A DNA stretch of 64,000 nucleotides from Superficieibacter sp. HKU1 (GTDB lineage: Bacteria > Pseudomonadota > Gammaproteobacteria > Enterobacterales > Enterobacteriaceae). Under the pieces are notes generated by a model, which was not told where the DNA came from, ran no database searches, and saw only the letters and a list, made by a program, of their open reading frames with translations. Shown piece by piece: positions 25,881-33,661 of this stretch. How positions within the stretch are numbered: the stretch's first letter is position 1; each line of letters opens with the position of its first letter. Where the stretch lies: assembly GCF_029319185.1 (NCBI RefSeq), contig NZ_CP119754.1, positions 2,170,001-2,234,000 of the forward strand, written 5' to 3'. A program made the position numbers and the translations under genes.

Positions 25881-26864
25881 GTGGACGTCTTAAAGGGATC
25901 GGATGTTAATGTGCCTGATGCGGTATTCGCCTGGCAACTGGATGGTAAAGGTGGGGTAACGCCCCTGCAAAATGGCGATCGTATTGATGGACATCATCCG
26001 TGCTGGCTCCATTTGAACTACACCCACCCTGATAGCGCGCAATGGCTTTCAACCACGCCACTGTTGCCCAATAACGTGCGTGATGCGCTGGCAGGGGAAA
26101 GCCTGCGCCCACGCGTCAGCCGTCTGGGGGAGGGAACGCTTATTACGCTGCGCTGCATTAATGGCAGTACCGACGAGCGCCCCGATCAACTGGTGGCGAT
26201 GCGGGTCTATATGGATGAGCGGCTGATTGTCTCAACGCGTCAGCGTAAAGTGCTGGCGCTGGATGATGTGGTGAGCGACCTCCAGGAAGGCACCGGCCCC
26301 ACCGATTGTGGCGGGTGGCTGGTTGATGTCTGTGATGCCCTGACCGATCATGCCAGTGAGTTTATTGAAGAGCTGCATGACCGGATTATCGATCTTGAAG
26401 ACAATTTGCTCGATCAGGAGATCCCCCCGCGAGGGTTTCTGGCGCTGCTGCGTAAACAGCTTATTGTGATGCGCCGTTATATGGCACCTCAGCGCGATGT
26501 TTTTGCCCGTCTGTCCAGTGAGCGTCTGCCGTGGATGAATGACGATCAGCGGCAACGAATGAAGGATATTGCGGACCGCCTGGGACGCGGGCTGGATGAA
26601 ATTGACGCCTGCATTTCACGCACGGCGGTGATGACCGATGAAATCACCCAGATCACCCAGGAATCACTGTCGCGGCGAACCTATACCATGTCGCTGATGG
26701 CAATGGTGTTTTTGCCAAGCACCTTCCTGACCGGCCTGTTTGGCGTCAACTTGGGAGGCATTCCTGGCGGCAACTGGCATTATGGTTTTGCGGCCTTTTG
26801 TATCATGTTAGTTATCTTAATTGGTGGCGTTACATGGTGGTTACATCGTAGTAAATGGCTGTAA
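25881..26864 (+). CDS. zntB: Zinc transporter ZntB (CorA family)
   Basis: A 327-residue CorA-type inner-membrane protein, the same length as E. coli ZntB. The large cytoplasmic N-terminal domain is followed by two C-terminal helices and the selectivity-loop motif FGVNLGGIPGG, where ZntB has GVN instead of the GMN of CorA. I chose the GTG start at 25881 because GGAGG lies 5 bp upstream and the product then begins VDVLKGSDVNVPDAVFAW, matching E. coli MEAIKGSDVNVPDAVFAW. ZntB forms pentamers and moves zinc. fnrS, and then dbpA and ttcA, follow as in E. coli. Confidence 0.97.
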   Translation: MDVLKGSDVNVPDAVFAWQLDGKGGVTPLQNGDRIDGHHPCWLHLNYTHPDSAQWLSTTPLLPNNVRDALAGESLRPRVSRLGEGTLITLRCINGSTDERPDQLVAMRVYMDERLIVSTRQRKVLALDDVVSDLQEGTGPTDCGGWLVDVCDALTDHASEFIEELHDRIIDLEDNLLDQEIPPRGFLALLRKQLIVMRRYMAPQRDVFARLSSERLPWMNDDQRQRMKDIADRLGRGLDEIDACISRTAVMTDEITQITQESLSRRTYTMSLMAMVFLPSTFLTGLFGVNLGGIPGGNWHYGFAAFCIMLVILIGGVTWWLHRSKWL

Positions 26865-26910
26865 AAATTAACTTTTTTAACATAAATTGAACATAAAAAC
26901 GGCTGTTTTA

Positions 26911-26955
26911 TTGCGCGAAGTCAAAAAAGCATCTACCCATTAGGTGCAATATAAC
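26911..26955 (+). promoter_or_regulatory. Probable FNR-dependent promoter of fnrS
   Basis: TTGCGCGAAGTCAA at 26911-26924 is an imperfect FNR box (consensus TTGAT-N4-ATCAA; two mismatches in the left half, one in the right). Its centre lies about 42 bp before the inferred fnrS start, as in class II FNR promoters. TATAAC at 26950-26955 is the likely -10 element. Confidence 0.65.
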
Positions 26956-26959
26956 TCCC

Positions 26960-27082
26960 GCAGGTGAATGCAACGTCAAGCGATGGGCGTTGCGCTCCAT
27001 ATTGTCTTACTTCCTTTTTTGAATTACTGCATAGCACAATTGATTCGTACGACGCCGGCTTAGATTAGTCGGCTTTTTTTTT
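26960..27082 (+). ncRNA. fnrS: FnrS small RNA
   Basis: This 123-nt segment begins GCAGGTGAATGCAACGTC, contains the GATGGGCGTTGCGCTCC and TTACTTCCTTTTTTG single-stranded blocks, and ends in a GACGCCGGCTT/AGTCGGC stem with a run of nine T. It matches the remembered E. coli FnrS almost base for base apart from the terminator loop, and sits in the same zntB-dbpA gap. FnrS is an Hfq-dependent sRNA made under anaerobiosis that represses aerobic-metabolism mRNAs such as sodA, sodB and cydD. Confidence 0.96.
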
Positions 27083-27140
27083 GCCTCCTGCACCACAGCA
27101 TCTACCTTTAAAGAGGTGTTCCGTAACTGAGGAGTTAAAA

Positions 27141-27323
27141 ATGTCGAGTCTCTCGCTACTTTTTCTTATCCCGTCTGCGCAATCCGATCCAGTGCCCGTC
27201 GATCCGGTCCCCGTTCCCGATCCCATTCCGCGTCCACAACCTATGCCGGACCCGCCGCCGGATGAAGTACCGATTAAATTGTCGCATCACAGCCGCAGAT
27301 CTGCGAGGATACGCGCCTGCTGA
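27141..27323 (+). CDS. Proline-rich small protein
   Basis: A 60-residue ORF starting with an ATG at 27141 behind GAGGAG. The N-terminus is hydrophobic (MSSLSLLFLIPSA), followed by a repetitive Pro/Asp/Val stretch with period-like PVP and PDP units, then a basic tail (HHSRRSARIRAC). A small gene is present between fnrS and dbpA in related genomes, which supports it being real, but I do not recall a function. The hydrophobic start could be a signal peptide or membrane anchor. A longer in-frame reading would start inside the fnrS terminator and was rejected. Confidence 0.6.
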   Translation: MSSLSLLFLIPSAQSDPVPVDPVPVPDPIPRPQPMPDPPPDEVPIKLSHHSRRSARIRAC

Positions 27324-27350
27324 TTGCTCCCTTTTTAATGAGATGAGATT

Positions 27351-28724
27351 GTGACCGCTTTTTCAACGCTGAATGTTTTGCCTGCCGCCCAGCTCGGGAA
27401 CCTTGACGAGCTGGGGTATCTTTCGATGACGCCTGTCCAGGCCGCGGCATTGCCCGCTATTCTGGCAGGCAAGGATGTCCGGGTGCAGGCAAAAACTGGC
27501 AGCGGTAAAACGGCTGCGTTTGGCCTCGGCCTGCTACAGCACATCGACGCCACACGTTTTGAAACACAGTCGCTGGTGCTGTGCCCGACGCGTGAACTGG
27601 CGGATCAGGTCGCCAGTGAACTGCGGCGTCTGGCGCGCTTTCTGCCCAATATCAAAATCCTGACGCTGTGCGGTGGTCAACCCTTCGGTGCGCAACGGGA
27701 TTCCCTGCAACATGCGCCGCATATTATCGTCGCCACGCCGGGCCGCTTGTTGGATCACCTGCAAAAAAACACCGTTTCACTGGACGCACTGCAGACGCTG
27801 GTGCTGGATGAAGCGGACAGAATGCTGGATATGGGGTTTAGCGAGGCGATTGATGAAGTCATTCGTTTTGCCCCGGCATCCCGGCAGACGCTATTATTTT
27901 CCGCTACCTGGCCTGCGGCCATTGCCGCCATCAGCGGCCGGGTACAACGCGATCCGCTGGCGATAGAAATTGACAGCGTCGATGCGCTGCCTGCCGTAGA
28001 GCAGCAGTTTTATGAAGTTTCACGCGGCGCTAAAATTCCGCTGCTGCAAAAATTGCTGAGTCAACATCGTCCCGCTTCCTGCGTTGTGTTTTGTAATACC
28101 AAAAAAGATTGTCAGGCGGTCTGCGACACGCTGAACGACGCCGGACAGAGCACGCTGGCGCTGCATGGTGACCTCGAACAGCGCGACCGCGATCAGACGC
28201 TGGTTCGCTTTGCCAACGGCAGCGCTCGCGTCCTGGTGGCAACCGACGTTGCCGCGCGCGGGCTGGATATTAAATCGCTGGAACTGGTCATCAACTACGA
28301 ACTGGCATGGGATCCGGAAGTGCATGTGCATCGTATAGGCCGTACCGCACGCGCCGGCAACAGCGGTCTGGCCATCAGCCTCTGTGCCCCTGAAGAAGCA
28401 CAGCGAGCCAATATTCTTGCAGAGATGTTGCAACTTAAACTTAACTGGCTGAGCGCCCCGACGGGCATCAGTATCGCTCCGTTAGAAGCCGACATGGTCA
28501 CGCTGTGCATTGACGGCGGCAAAAAAGCCAAAATGCGGGCAGGGGACGTACTGGGCGCGCTGACTGGCGACATGGGACTGACGGGGGCGGACATCGGCAA
28601 AATTGATGTGCATCCGGCGCATGTCTATGTCGCCGTTCGCCAGAACGTGTCGCGTCAGGCGTGGAAGCAATTACAGAATGGGAAAATCAAAGGGAAATCG
28701 GTCCGCGTTCGTTTATTGAAATAA
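27351..28724 (+). CDS. dbpA: ATP-dependent RNA helicase DbpA
   Basis: A 457-residue DEAD-box helicase. Motifs in order: Q motif (LGYLSMTPVQ), AKTGSGKT, PTRELA, TPGR, DEAD (LDEADRMLD), SAT, the helicase-C motifs RVLVATDVAARGLD and HRIGRTARAG. The C-terminal DbpA RNA-binding domain (DMVTLCIDGGKKAKMRAGDV) targets it to hairpin 92 of 23S rRNA for large-subunit assembly. The GTG start at 27351 gives MTAFSTLNVLPAAQL, matching E. coli. It is separated from convergent ttcA by a 10-bp stem-loop. Confidence 0.98.
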   Translation: MTAFSTLNVLPAAQLGNLDELGYLSMTPVQAAALPAILAGKDVRVQAKTGSGKTAAFGLGLLQHIDATRFETQSLVLCPTRELADQVASELRRLARFLPNIKILTLCGGQPFGAQRDSLQHAPHIIVATPGRLLDHLQKNTVSLDALQTLVLDEADRMLDMGFSEAIDEVIRFAPASRQTLLFSATWPAAIAAISGRVQRDPLAIEIDSVDALPAVEQQFYEVSRGAKIPLLQKLLSQHRPASCVVFCNTKKDCQAVCDTLNDAGQSTLALHGDLEQRDRDQTLVRFANGSARVLVATDVAARGLDIKSLELVINYELAWDPEVHVHRIGRTARAGNSGLAISLCAPEEAQRANILAEMLQLKLNWLSAPTGISIAPLEADMVTLCIDGGKKAKMRAGDVLGALTGDMGLTGADIGKIDVHPAHVYVAVRQNVSRQAWKQLQNGKIKGKSVRVRLLK

Positions 28725-28737
28725 ACCGTTTTCTGCG

Positions 28738-28761
28738 GCTCAGGCATTTTCATGCCTGAGC
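28738..28761. terminator. Bidirectional stem-loop between dbpA and ttcA
   Basis: GCTCAGGCAT and ATGCCTGAGC form a perfect 10-bp stem with a TTTC loop, between the two convergent genes. No long T-run on either side. Confidence 0.7.
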
Positions 28762-28770
28762 ACGCCTTAA

Positions 28771-29706
28771 TCACTTCACTTCGACCACGTTTAAGCGCAA
28801 CTCATCACGCAATGCGTCTTCTTCTTCCGGCTGCCATCCCGCCGGTTGCAGTGGAATATCCTCGCGATCAAACGCCAGATCGCCGCCGTCAACCACTTCA
28901 GCACCGTGCTGAATACCTTTGAAATCAAACAGACTGGTATCGCTCAGGTGCGAAGGTACAACGTTCTGCATGGCGCTGAACATGGTTTCAATCCGCCCCG
29001 GATAGCGCTTATCCCAGTCACGCAGCATATCGCCAATGATCTGCCGTTGCAGGTTAGGCTGCGAACCGCACAGGTTACACGGAATAATAGGGAAGTCTTT
29101 AGCCTCAGAGAAACGGATAATATCTTTCTCGCGGCAGTAAGCCAGCGGGCGGATCACAATATGCTTGCCATCATCGCTCATCAGCTTCGGCGGCATGCCT
29201 TTCATCTTGCCGCCATAAAACATGTTGAGAAACAGCGTCTGTAAAATGTCATCGCGATGATGACCCAGCGCGATTTTAGTCGCCCCAAGCTCGGTCGCCG
29301 TGCGGTACAGAATGCCGCGACGCAGACGCGAGCACAGTGAGCAAGTGGTTTTGCCCTCAGGGATTTTCTCTTTCACAATCCCGTAAGTATTTTCCTCAAC
29401 AATTTTATACTCGACGCCCAGTTGCTCCAGGTACGCCGGCAGAATATGTTCCGGAAAGCCCGGCTGCTTCTGGTCGAGGTTAACCGCAACCAGCGAAAAG
29501 TTGATCGGCGCGCTTTGCTGAAGATTGCGTAAGATCTCAAGCATGGTATAGCTGTCTTTACCCCCGGACAGGCAGACCATAATCCGGTCGCCTTCTTCAA
29601 TCATATTGAAATCAGCGATGGCTTCGCCCACGTTGCGGCGCAGACGTTTCTGGAGCTTGTTGAGGTTGTACTGTTCTTTCTTACTTACGTCTTGATTCTG
29701 ACTCAT
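28771..29706 (-). CDS. ttcA: tRNA 2-thiocytidine(32) synthetase TtcA
   Basis: A 311-residue Fe-S enzyme that thiolates C32 of certain tRNAs. It has the PP-loop SGGKDS for ATP, and two CxxC motifs (CSLC and CNLC) that hold the [4Fe-4S] cluster. The start at 29706 gives MSQNQDVSKKEQYNLNKLQK, aligning with E. coli; the longer ORF extends into the adjacent repeat. In E. coli K-12 this gene is the integration site of the Rac prophage. Here the coding sequence is intact and the accessory segment begins about 57 bp upstream of it. Confidence 0.98.
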   Translation of the reverse strand: MSQNQDVSKKEQYNLNKLQKRLRRNVGEAIADFNMIEEGDRIMVCLSGGKDSYTMLEILRNLQQSAPINFSLVAVNLDQKQPGFPEHILPAYLEQLGVEYKIVEENTYGIVKEKIPEGKTTCSLCSRLRRGILYRTATELGATKIALGHHRDDILQTLFLNMFYGGKMKGMPPKLMSDDGKHIVIRPLAYCREKDIIRFSEAKDFPIIPCNLCGSQPNLQRQIIGDMLRDWDKRYPGRIETMFSAMQNVVPSHLSDTSLFDFKGIQHGAEVVDGGDLAFDREDIPLQPAGWQPEEEDALRDELRLNVVEVK

Positions 29707-29762
29707 TGACTCGCTACTCAAGTATGGAAGGCGCAACCGGCTGGTAGCACGGCTATCTATGG

Positions 29763-29794
29763 CGTGTATGGTACGGATTACGGCGGCGAATGCC
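29763..29794. repeat. Left copy of a 32-bp direct repeat (possible att remnant)
   Basis: Thirty of 32 bases match 36603-36634, in the same orientation; both read CGTGTATGGT, A or G, CGGATTACGGC, G or A, GCGAATGCC. This copy lies 57 bp upstream of the ttcA start codon. The two copies bracket 6.8 kb of accessory genes. Confidence 0.7.
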
Positions 29795-29889
29795 AGCACG
29801 TTTTACCGTAGCGTTCTACCGGTACCCAATACTGTTACGGAGAAGAGTTGCGTAAGGGCTTGGTCTGGTTTGAGCGAAATATAGACTTT

Positions 29890-29929
29890 CATACCCTGAA
29901 AGTTACGCTATTAGGCGATTCAGGGTATG
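29890..29929. repeat. Inverted repeat left of the IS110-type element
   Basis: CATACCCTGAA and TTCAGGGTATG pair perfectly over 11 bp around an 18-nt loop. It lies just outside or at the left edge of the insertion sequence. No T-run follows, so it is not a standard terminator. Confidence 0.6.
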
Positions 29930-29937
29930 CACTTGCT

Positions 29938-31434
29938 GGTTACGAATATTGAGCGAGAATCATGCGATGATCACCGCTTTTCTTTCGAGCCAGTAAGTGC
30001 TCCACGTTCGTTAACGAATACTCAGGGCATGCAGACAAACTGCTGACTATATTTCTTTCTAAGAACGTGGAATGCATACCAATCCCCGATAAAAAGGAGT
30101 TGGTGATGACTGCGATAAATCAATTTGCTGCTCATGTTGGCCTCGACTGGGCGGATAAAAAGCACGATGTCTGTGTTCAGTTTAACAATGGTGAACGAGT
30201 CTTCCACGTCATTGAACATACGCCAGAAGCACTTGATACTTGGCTGAAAGCGTTGCACAAAAAAGTGAAAGGCAGGATCGCCGTCGCCATTGAACTTAAA
30301 AAAGGCCCAGTGGTTTTCGCGCTACAAAAATACCCGTTTATCACTGTTTTTCCTGTTCACGCGTTATCACTTGCTCGCTACAGGCAGACCTTTTGGCCCA
30401 GTGGGGCAAAAGACGATCTGCAGGATGCAGAACTGGCGCTGGAACTGATGCTACGTTATCCCAAAAAGATCAAAGCCATTGAACCCCACAATGCGGATAT
30501 TCGATTACTTCAACAGCTGGTTGAACAGCGTCGACAACTCATTGAAGACAAACGTCATTTTGTGAACAGGTTAATCAACACTCAAACAATATTATCCTCA
30601 ACTTCTGGCATGGTTCTCACATCGGGGTAGCTTACTACTGGGTGAACTGATTATAAGATGGCCCAGTCTGCAACAACTGAAACGCGCCAGACGCGACACG
30701 ATCCGCAACTTTCTTAATGCCAAAGGTGGCCGTGCAACAGCCCTTACCGAGCAACGTGTTGCGAGTATCGATAATGCTATCCCGCTGACGACTGACCCGA
30801 GTGTTATAGAGGCTAATGCCTTGATGGCAACAGCACTGGCGACACAAATCAAAGTCGTGAGTGAAATCATCAAAACCTATGACGAACGAATCGAAACGTT
30901 GTTTGACACATTGCCAGATGCAGGTCTGTTCATATCGCTTCCAGGCATGGGCCCGTGTATGGGCCCGCGGATGCTTGCAGCACTGGGTGATAACCGTGAC
31001 CGGTTTAACAGCGCAGAAGAAATTCAAAACTACGCAGGTATAGCACCGGTAACAGAGCGAAGTGGCCAGAAATCCTGGGTTCACTGGCGATGGCAATGTG
31101 CCAAATTTGTTAGACAGACCTTTGTTGAATGGGCTGCCAAGACGGTCAACTCATCATACTGGGCCAGGCTGTATTATCACGGACAGCGAGAAAAAGGAAA
31201 ATCTCATCAGTCAGCAATCCGGGCTCTGGCATTCAAATGGATAAGGATCATTTACCGCTGCTGGAAGACCAGAACCCGGTACGACGAAGCGAAATACTTG
31301 CTGGCACTGGAAGCGCGAAAGTCGCCCTTACTGAAGCCATAAAAAGCTTGTCGAATGTCTCAGGGCGTGAAGCGGACATTTACTGATAACGACTGAACTT
31401 TCATCACATTAAACATAACATCCCGGTTACGAAT
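29938..31434 (+). mobile_element. IS110-family insertion sequence (defective)
   Basis: The element is defined by its transposase remnant at 30106-31342. The ends are uncertain because IS110 elements lack clear terminal inverted repeats. The only flanking signal is the 10-bp direct repeat GGTTACGAAT at 29938-29947 and 31425-31434, giving about 1.5 kb, a normal size for the family. The 158 bp before the transposase are non-coding and contain a 9-bp inverted repeat (TCCACGTTC at 30001, GAACGTGGA at 30063) and the palindrome TTCGTTAACGAA, as expected if a bridge RNA is encoded there. Confidence 0.55.
30106..31342 (+). pseudogene. IS110-family transposase, frameshifted
   Basis: The ATG at 30106 follows AAGGAG. 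The first 160 residues hold the DEDD RuvC-like domain (HVGLDWADKKHDV with the first Asp, SGAKDDLQDAELA with a later one). At about 30575-30580 the frame changes: the first frame ends in ILSSTSG at 30630, while the true continuation reads LKQYYPQLLAWFSHRGSLLL in another frame and runs to 31342. The C-terminal transposase_20 part (LPGMGPCMGPRMLAALGD, NYAGIAPVTERSGQ) is intact. One extra base or two missing bases explain it. The frame change has no slippery heptamer, so programmed frameshifting is unlikely and the copy is probably inactive. Confidence 0.85.
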
Positions 31435-31533
31435 CAAAACCTTGAGTACAATAACGCCGATCAGCAAGCACACGTTAAAGCAACCGCCTGGTCTGCCGAT
31501 ATTTATTTTTTCACTGGAAAACAAGGAAGAAAA

Positions 31534-31932
31534 ATGAGTTGGTTAGATTTGAAATGGTTTTTAGAGGATACTTACGGTTCTGTATCAGATGCCGTTAGTG
31601 ATGGTATAGGTGCCGTAACTGACTTCATTGGTGAGAACCCCAAAACCTCGATAGCAATTGGTGTCATTGCAGGTATAGCCACCGCAGGTGTAGCTGCGCC
31701 AGCGATAGGGGCAACAGGCGCACTCGGTGCTACTGCAGGAGGCACTGTAATAGCCGGACTTGAAGGCGCAGCTTTATCAAGTGCATCTCTTGCTGCGTTA
31801 GGCGGAGGCTCTCTCGCAGCTGGAGGAGCTGGCATGGCTGGCGGGACTTGTGTAGTGGCAGCTGGAGGCGGTGTACTTGCGGGTAGAGTATCTGCAGGCT
31901 GCGTTGTAACTACAAAGAAACTTAAAAGCTAA
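31534..31932 (+). CDS. Gly/Ala-rich membrane-active-looking protein (ISG12-like composition)
   Basis: A 132-residue protein behind AAGGAAG. An amphipathic N-terminus (MSWLDLKWFLEDTYGSVSD) is followed by about 90 residues made mostly of Gly, Ala, Ile, Val and Ser, with small-residue zipper patterns (SLAALGGGSLAAGGAGMAGG), and a basic tail TTKKLKS. The pattern recalls IFI6/ISG12-type and glycine-zipper pore-forming peptides. There is no classical Sec signal. A 58-residue two-helix protein is encoded 151 bp downstream on the same strand, as in toxin or bacteriocin plus immunity pairs. It lies beside an IS and between island repeats. Function is inference. Confidence 0.6.
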   Translation: MSWLDLKWFLEDTYGSVSDAVSDGIGAVTDFIGENPKTSIAIGVIAGIATAGVAAPAIGATGALGATAGGTVIAGLEGAALSSASLAALGGGSLAAGGAGMAGGTCVVAAGGGVLAGRVSAGCVVTTKKLKS

Positions 31933-32083
31933 TCTGTAATCTGACGGCAACTCAAAACACCTTATATTTTGGGCTGCTACTAAAACAGCTCTATTTACTA
32001 TAGCATCTCACACATGCCATCCATAAGCAGTTCTGCTCTATAGTATTACCTACAGAATTTCACTAATTAAATAGGACTCAGAA

Positions 32084-32260
32084 ATGACAACAGTGCATCT
32101 TTTCGCCGCCACATGTTTTCTTGCAGTTATTCCACTTGTTTTCAATCTTATAGATGCGTTTCGCGTAAAAGAAACCGGCTTATTCAGAATTGCATCGATA
32201 GTCTGCAATGGTTTGATTGGTTTATTCTCCATCTATCTTTTTGTTGTTGGCCTAAATTAG
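32084..32260 (+). CDS. Small two-helix membrane protein
   Basis: A 58-residue ORF, ATG at 32084 with AGGA seven bases upstream. Two hydrophobic helices (residues 4-24, FAATCFLAVIPLVFNLI, and 37-57, IASIVCNGLIGLFSIYLFVV) are joined by a polar turn DAFRVKETG, so both ends probably face the same side. The AT content is high, like the preceding Gly/Ala-rich gene. It could be an immunity or antitoxin-type partner of that protein, or an unrelated small membrane protein. I recognise no family. Confidence 0.5.
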   Translation: MTTVHLFAATCFLAVIPLVFNLIDAFRVKETGLFRIASIVCNGLIGLFSIYLFVVGLN

Positions 32261-32585
32261 AAGCCTATTTAACATAACAGTACTTGCCCGCACCGCGAAA
32301 ACGGTTTCAGGGCGATCCTGACGCAAGCGGGTCGTTTTCGGCACCTTTTCCTGTCCATATCGTGAAATACGCGCCTGAGGATTTCGGCGCGTCTGCATGG
32401 CTATGCAGTGAAATCTGTCCTCCAAGGATTAGTGTATGCAGAGGTTAGAAACATCCGCTTCTGGCACAAACCGTGTATACAGGCAATGTGATGTACCAGA
32501 CCGGGTTGCTCACGCTATATTTATCGCAGCATCGTCACACAAACCAGTCTTCCAGTATGCCCGCCGCCAGGACGCTCAAAAACGG
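32261..32585. other. 325-bp non-coding stretch before the efflux operon end
   Basis: No credible gene. It contains an 8-bp inverted repeat CGAAAACG/CGTTTTCG (32296 and 32333), a 7-bp pair ACGCGCC/GGCGCGT near 32372-32394, and hairpin copy E. These may be remnants of rearranged intergenic repeats or a terminator for the small membrane protein. Confidence 0.45.
32451..32476. repeat. Dispersed hairpin-related sequence, copy E
   Basis: ACATCCGCTTCTGGCACAAA followed by CCGTGT. The core CCGCTTCTGGCACAAA is the reverse complement of the arm and loop of copy A (TTTGTGCCAGAAGCGG). The right arm is degenerate. Confidence 0.55.
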
Positions 32586-33449
32586 TTAAGGCATAATGGA
32601 AACGCTGGCGGATAATCCTGCCACCAGTTCAATTCCTTCCGGTATCTTATCTAACTGGATACGTACAGGTACGCGCTGCGCAAGACGCACCCAACTGAAG
32701 GTGGGATTGACATTCGGCAGCCCAAGTCCGCCCGTCTCGTCATTGCTGTCATCGATTCCCCGGCCAATACTCTCCACATGCCCCGTAATAAGCGGGTCGA
32801 ACCCTGTCAGGGAAATTTGTGCGGTGCTCCCGATACGAATATGACGCAGTTTGGTCTCTTCAAAATAGCCCACCACCCAGAAACTGTGTGCATCGACAAT
32901 GGCGACCTTTGTTTCACCCATTGTGGCGTAGTCGCCCGGGCGAAGCCGAAGATGCGTGACGTAACCGGTAACCGGTGCGCGCACGGTAGCATGAGATAAA
33001 TTAAGCTGCGCCAGTTCCAGTGCAGCCAGCGCCCCCTGATAATTGGCCGCCGCGACGAGTGCTGCGCTGCCTGTTTGCTGGATGTCTTCGCCGGAAATGA
33101 CTCCTTTTATGAGCGCACGCCGCCTGGCCGCATCCTGGCGCATCACCATCTCATGACGCTTTGCCTCAACGTCGGCCTGCGCGCTGAGCACGGCCAGCTT
33201 CAGCCAGCGCGGGTCTATAGCATAAAGCTCATCGCCACGGTTAACCCACTGATTATCCCGGACGGCCACGCTGCTTACCGGGCCGGAAACATCCGGCGCA
33301 ATCTGCACGACATCTGCGCGAACCCGTCCATCGCGCGTCCAGGGCGTCTGCGCATACTGTTTCCAGAAAATAAACGCCACGAAAGCAGCTACCGCCACTG
33401 CGATTAACGTCAGCGCATAACGACCAGCTAAAGAGAGCAAAGATTTCAT
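32586..33449 (-). CDS. HlyD-family efflux adaptor (AaeA/YdhJ-like)
   Basis: A 287-residue periplasmic adaptor with one N-terminal membrane helix (residues about 8-28). It has the biotinyl-lipoyl halves (GRVRADVVQIAPDVSGPVSSV and ATVRAPVTGYVTHLRLRPGD) around a short helical hairpin, then a beta-barrel domain. It overlaps the DUF1656 gene by 4 bp (ATGA). It is the last gene of the FUSC-DUF1656-HlyD operon. AaeA-type adaptors link a FUSC inner-membrane pump to outer-membrane channels for export of aromatic acids. The substrate here is unknown. Confidence 0.92.
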   Translation of the reverse strand: MKSLLSLAGRYALTLIAVAVAAFVAFIFWKQYAQTPWTRDGRVRADVVQIAPDVSGPVSSVAVRDNQWVNRGDELYAIDPRWLKLAVLSAQADVEAKRHEMVMRQDAARRRALIKGVISGEDIQQTGSAALVAAANYQGALAALELAQLNLSHATVRAPVTGYVTHLRLRPGDYATMGETKVAIVDAHSFWVVGYFEETKLRHIRIGSTAQISLTGFDPLITGHVESIGRGIDDSNDETGGLGLPNVNPTFSWVRLAQRVPVRIQLDKIPEGIELVAGLSASVSIMP

Positions 33450-33661
33450 GCGAATAACCCCAGTATGGTCAGGCCCTGCAAGAGCAGGAAATAGGTCACG
33501 ATATAAGTTGAGACATCAATCAACGGGCGTAAGGGCAAACGGCGGTAAAGCCTGCTGACAGAGAAAAGCGGCACGAGTAAAAGCGTACAGACCAGGGCAA
33601 TGAGCGCGGTCACTAGCAGGCCGGGGATAAAAACTCCCCCGATATTGATGTCATTGATCAT
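33446..33661 (-). CDS. DUF1656 small membrane protein (AaeX/YdhI-like)
   Basis: A 71-residue protein starting at 33661 (MINDINIGGVFIPGLLVTAL) with two hydrophobic helices, matching the AaeX/YdhI family found beside AaeAB-type pumps. It overlaps the end of the FUSC gene by 11 bp and the start of the HlyD gene by 4 bp, so all three are translationally coupled. Family members are thought to be accessory pump subunits, without a proven role. The longer in-frame reading upstream lies entirely inside the FUSC gene and was discarded. Confidence 0.9.
   Translation of the reverse strand: MINDINIGGVFIPGLLVTALIALVCTLLLVPLFSVSRLYRRLPLRPLIDVSTYIVTYFLLLQGLTILGLFA

Noticed and set aside
27081..27140. 20-residue N-terminal extension of the Pro-rich microprotein
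   Set aside because: It begins at the T-run of the fnrS terminator and has no ribosome-binding site, while ATG 27141 has one.
29640..29680. Rac-type attachment site inside ttcA
   Set aside because: The ttcA 5' coding region resembles the known Rac integration site, but no second copy of it is present in the window and the gene is intact, so it is an unoccupied site. The 32-bp repeat upstream is a different sequence.
30560..30640. Programmed frameshift in the IS110 transposase
   Set aside because: IS110 transposases are single-frame proteins and no slippery heptamer with a downstream stem is present at the frame change; a disabling mutation is simpler.
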